In this document: one piece after another, positions 5,207 to 6,382 of the stretch | Position numbering within the stretch: position 1 is the first letter of the stretch | Layout: each line of letters begins with the position of its first letter | DNA from: Candidatus Woesearchaeota archaeon | GTDB lineage: Archaea > Nanobdellota > Nanobdellia > SCGC-AAA011-G17 > VGLX01 | Direction: 5' to 3' | Assembly (NCBI GenBank): GCA_016866645.1 | Contig: VGLX01000081.1 | Location: 1-6,382 of the forward strand | DNA: 6,382 bases | Program-made: the position numbers and the translations under genes | Notes under the pieces: generated by a model | The model's database searches: none | The model's input: the letters and a program-made list of their open reading frames with translations, nothing else | What the model was told of the DNA's origin: nothing

Positions 5207-6382
5207 ATGAAAAAACTGGTGAACCGCACTTACAAATTCAGGATTTTCCCTTCTAGAACCGTTGCTAAGAAGTTGGAAAAGACTCTTGATGCTTGCAGGT
5301 TCTTGTATAACTCTGAGCTTGAATATGAGAAGCAAGCGTACTTTTTTAATAAAGAGTTTGTGAGCAAGGTCGAGCTGAATAATTTGATCCCTAGCTGGAA
5401 AGCTATCAATCCTAGTCTGAAGAAGGTTCATTCTCAGGTTTTGCAGAATGTCAGCGATAGGTTGGTTAAGTCTTTTGAGGGATTTTTTGGAAGAATAAAG
5501 CATGGTGAGAAAGCTGGCTTTCCAAGATTCAAATCAAGAGAGAGGTATGATAGTTTTACTTATCCCCAGTCTGGTTTTAAAGTTGAAAAGAATAAACTGA
5601 AATTGTCAAAGATAGGTTTGATGAATGTTAAGTTGCATAGGAAGATTAAAGGCAAGATTAAGACTTTGACGATTAGTAAAACTTCTACGAATAAGTGGTT
5701 TGCTTGTTTTTCAGTTGTGAAAAAAATTGAAGCGGAACAGCATGATTTAGGTAAGTATGTTGGCCTTGATGTCGGTCTTAACAGTTTTTATGCTGATAGT
5801 GAATGTAACAAGATTGAAAATCCTAGACGGTTACGGAAATCTGAGGAGAGGTTGAAATTTTTGCAAAGACAGCATTCTAAGAAAAAGAAGGGAAGTAAGA
5901 ATCGAAATAAGTCAAAGTTGAGAATCACTAGACTACATGAGAAGGTTGTTAACCAAAGGAATGATTTCTTGCATAAAGAATCAAGAAGATTAGTGAATGA
6001 GCACTCTTTGATTGCTGTTGAAAAATTGTCTATTAAGAGTATGGTTAAGAATCATTACTTAGCAAAATCGATTGGTGACGCGGGATGGCGAAGATTTTTA
6101 CAGTATTTAGCTTACAAAGCGGAAGAGGCTGGTGGACGAATCGTAGAAATCGATGCTAGAGGAACATCACAACACTGTATCTGCGGAAATAGAGTAGAAA
6201 AATCACTATCAGTAAGAATACATAAGTGTAACAAGTGCGGTTTAGAAATCGACCGGGATGTCATGTCAGCAATCATTATCAAAGCATCAGCTTTGAAAGA
6301 ATTAGAAAATACCGTAGGGACCGCGGGAATCAACGCTTGCAGAGATGCTCCGTTGGGAATGTCGATGAAGCAAGAATGGACT
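5207..6382 (+). CDS. tnpB: RNA-guided endonuclease TnpB (IS200/IS605 OrfB), 3' end beyond window
   Basis: The frame is open from ATG 5207 to the last base (392 codons, no stop), so the C-terminus is cut off by the window edge. Only a short tail should be missing, given the usual size of about 400 aa. TnpB is a RuvC-type nuclease guided by an RNA from the element's right end; it keeps the element in place by cutting empty donor sites. Visible parts are an N-terminal helical region (GFPRFKSRERYDSF, 104-117), RuvC-I Asp188 (VGLDVGLNS), RuvC-II Glu272 (AVEKLSIKSM), the DAGWRRFLQYLAYKAEEAGG block (291-310), a zinc finger (Cys324, 326, 341, 344; RGTSQHCICG and CNKCG) and RuvC-III Asp351 (DRDVMSA). 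The first finger half is C-x-C rather than C-x2-C, and the usual Asn after DRDV is Met; both occur in known TnpB branches as far as I recall. An in-frame stop at 5201-5203 makes 5207 the first Met. It looks active. Confidence 0.92.
   Translation, partial: MKKLVNRTYKFRIFPSRTVAKKLEKTLDACRFLYNSELEYEKQAYFFNKEFVSKVELNNLIPSWKAINPSLKKVHSQVLQNVSDRLVKSFEGFFGRIKHGEKAGFPRFKSRERYDSFTYPQSGFKVEKNKLKLSKIGLMNVKLHRKIKGKIKTLTISKTSTNKWFACFSVVKKIEAEQHDLGKYVGLDVGLNSFYADSECNKIENPRRLRKSEERLKFLQRQHSKKKKGSKNRNKSKLRITRLHEKVVNQRNDFLHKESRRLVNEHSLIAVEKLSIKSMVKNHYLAKSIGDAGWRRFLQYLAYKAEEAGGRIVEIDARGTSQHCICGNRVEKSLSVRIHKCNKCGLEIDRDVMSAIIIKASALKELENTVGTAGINACRDAPLGMSMKQEWT
6311..6382 (+). ncRNA. Possible 5' part of the reRNA scaffold, overlapping tnpB 3' end
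   Basis: TnpB guide RNAs are known to use the 3' end of tnpB plus the element's right end as scaffold. In this stretch CAACG (6331-6335) pairs with CGTTG (6351-6355), and within it GCA (6339-6341) pairs with TGC (6346-6348) around a GAGA loop of GNRA type. GC content also rises around ACCGTAGGGACCGCGGG (6311-6327). The boundaries are guesses, and the guide and right end are not in the window. Confidence 0.3.

Larger units (their letters stand above)
5001..6382 (+). mobile_element. IS200/IS605-family (IS1341-like, TnpB-only) element, right end outside window
   Basis: A tnpB gene with no tnpA beside it, preceded by a subterminal GC hairpin with one bulged T (5010-5030), fits an IS200/IS605-family element. 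Such elements lack terminal inverted repeats and use hairpin ends recognised by a TnpA, which here would have to act in trans. The exact left boundary is not visible. It probably lies just upstream of the hairpin, near the TTTAT-rich stretch 4991-5003. The right end, and the reRNA guide segment that depends on it, lie beyond 6382. Confidence 0.65.

Noticed and set aside
5120..5503. Minus-strand 127-codon ORF across the tnpB 5' end
   Set aside because: It lies antisense to the clearly conserved TnpB N-terminus, has no promoter or ribosome site, and its translation has no recognisable family.
6250..6275. TnpB possibly inactive because DRDVN reads DRDVM and the first zinc-finger half is C-x-C
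   Set aside because: All three RuvC acidic residues are present, and TnpB branches with C-x-CG and non-Asn residues at this spot are known to me, so this is variation rather than decay.
1..6382. CRISPR array, toxin-antitoxin or multi-gene defence system
   Set aside because: No regularly spaced repeats and no defence-gene neighbours are visible. TnpB alone is a transposon-encoded nuclease, not a defence locus.

Overview
The window looks archaeal. Gene starts sit behind BRE/TATA-type elements (TTTAAATA, TTTATATAA, TTTATAAA) at archaeal spacing, transcripts appear to be a mix of leaderless and Shine-Dalgarno-led, and T-tracts stand where terminators would be. Small compact genes, AGA/AGG and ATA codon use, and a beta-CASP nuclease beside a tiny acidic ORF would suit a DPANN-type archaeon such as a Woesearchaeota/Pacearchaeota relative. 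That placement is inference, because no marker gene is present.

Layout. Positions 1-320 hold a TATA promoter and two tiny genes, each with a good Shine-Dalgarno sequence. One product is 37 aa, cysteine-rich then lysine-rich then acidic; the other is 31 aa with 16 acidic and no basic residues. Both lie below the usual gene-calling length. Positions 468-1874 encode a 12-helix MFS transporter, preceded by a possible 8-codon upstream ORF that overlaps its start as ATGA. Positions 1955-3004 encode a peptidase C45 / acyl-CoA:6-APA acyltransferase-like Ntn hydrolase with an intact Gly-Cys autoprocessing site. It converges, with a 6-bp gap, on a minus-strand beta-CASP metallo-beta-lactamase ribonuclease (3011-4513), which I read as leaderless with its start at 4513 rather than the upstream Met at 4534.

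Positions 4546-5206 hold no credible protein gene but are dense in structure. There is a 143-bp interrupted inverted repeat (4600-4742) enclosing a 70% T tract and a 12-bp palindrome, a cluster of TATA-like repeats ending in a 14-bp palindromic TATA box (4969-4982), and a GC-rich hairpin with one bulged T (5010-5030) that resembles the subterminal hairpins of IS200/IS605 elements. From 5207 to the window edge a TnpB gene runs open (392 codons, all three RuvC catalytic acidic residues present). No tnpA is present, so this is probably an IS1341-like, TnpB-only element with its right end outside the window. The 3' part of tnpB changes codon usage sharply and can fold into an RNA hairpin, consistent with the reRNA scaffold that overlaps the 3' end of tnpB genes.

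How the parts relate. The MFS and C45 genes are codirectional, but each has its own TATA box, so a shared role is not established. The nuclease is probably a housekeeping RNA-processing enzyme. The TnpB element appears to have landed in the long spacer upstream of it. I see no clearly new multi-gene system. The most promising undescribed items are the structured spacer and the two small proteins.
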